DNA of 7,435 bases from Crocinitomicaceae bacterium (lineage in GTDB: Bacteria; Bacteroidota; Bacteroidia; Flavobacteriales_D; Crocinitomicaceae), in the NCBI GenBank assembly GCA_002696025.1, contig NZQU01000085.1:12249-19683 (forward strand), written 5' to 3'. The notes beneath the pieces are model-generated. The model did no database searches and was not told the origin of the DNA. It saw only the letters and a list, made by a program, of their open reading frames with translations. A program made the translations under genes and the position numbers. Shown here piece by piece: positions 7,280-7,435 of this stretch (within the stretch, counting starts at the first letter, position 1; each line of letters begins with the position of its first letter).

Positions 7280-7435
7280 ATGAAAACCATAATTGTTGGA
7301 GGAGGGATTGCGGGAATAAGCATTGCTAATGAACTTACTAAAAACAATCAAGATGTTGTCTTGTTTGACAGTGTAAAAAATACGGCGTCTTTAGTTGCTG
7401 GTGGCATTATAAACCCGATTGTATTTAGAAGAACA
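7280..7435 (+). CDS. FAD-dependent oxidoreductase (DAO family), N-terminal fragment
   Basis: The first 52 codons are visible and the frame is open at the window end. MKTIIVGGGIAGISIANEL is a Rossmann dinucleotide-binding motif (GxGxxG form, G7-G9-G12 region), followed by an acidic residue, D30, at the end of the second strand (VVLFD) where the FAD ribose binds. The later block SLVAGGIINPIVFRR matches the second conserved stretch of D-amino-acid oxidase-type flavoproteins, in which an A-G-x-x-N-P segment lies near the flavin. The substrate cannot be told from this fragment. It starts 24 nt after the end of the comF reading frame on the same strand, so the two may be cotranscribed. No Shine-Dalgarno is visible. 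Confidence 0.85.
   Translation, partial: MKTIIVGGGIAGISIANELTKNNQDVVLFDSVKNTASLVAGGIINPIVFRRT

Noticed and set aside
7075..7347. 90-codon minus-strand frame that looks hydrophobic and could be mistaken for a small membrane protein.
   Set aside because: It is antisense to the ComF PRPP loop and the start of the FAD oxidoreductase, both clearly coding on the plus strand; the hydrophobicity is a by-product of the complementary codons.

Overview
The window is AT-rich and reads as a chromosomal segment from a member of the Bacteroidota, most likely Flavobacteriia. The evidence is the eukaryote-like class Ia ribonucleotide reductase (RNR), a second RNR of the type characterised in the flavobacterium Leeuwenhoekiella blandensis, mostly absent Shine-Dalgarno sequences, and a candidate TAnnTTTG promoter element. 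No name below species-group level is claimed.

Layout: positions 1-6364 carry two complete or nearly complete class I RNR systems in tandem, all on the minus strand. Read in the direction of transcription (right to left), the order is nrdB with an N-terminal ATP-cone (6364-5090), nrdA without an ATP-cone (5087-3312), a 516-bp gene-free gap (3311-2796), nrdB without an ATP-cone (2795-1815), and nrdA with an ATP-cone (1787-1, cut by the window edge). In both pairs nrdB precedes nrdA. The upstream pair is separated by 2 nt and the downstream pair by 27 nt, so each is probably an operon. The allosteric ATP-cone sits on the radical-generating subunit in one enzyme and on the catalytic subunit in the other.

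The gap between the two operons contains a perfect 17-bp inverted repeat whose arms bracket the likely promoter region of the downstream nrdBA operon. It also holds a weak hairpin after the upstream operon.

On the plus strand, diverging from the RNR genes across a 196-bp spacer, lie a ComF-family phosphoribosyltransferase gene (6561-7255) and the first 52 codons of an FAD-dependent oxidoreductase (7280 to the window end). The ComF gene is split by an apparent one-base deletion in an A run.

The four RNR genes supply dNTPs for DNA replication and repair. The two enzymes probably differ in metal cofactor and in where dATP/ATP acts, giving the cell alternative routes to dNTPs. I see no CRISPR, tRNA, rRNA, insertion sequence or phage gene. 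The window is mainly core metabolism. Its most unusual aspects are the side-by-side pairing of the two RNR types, the inverted repeat and the broken comF.
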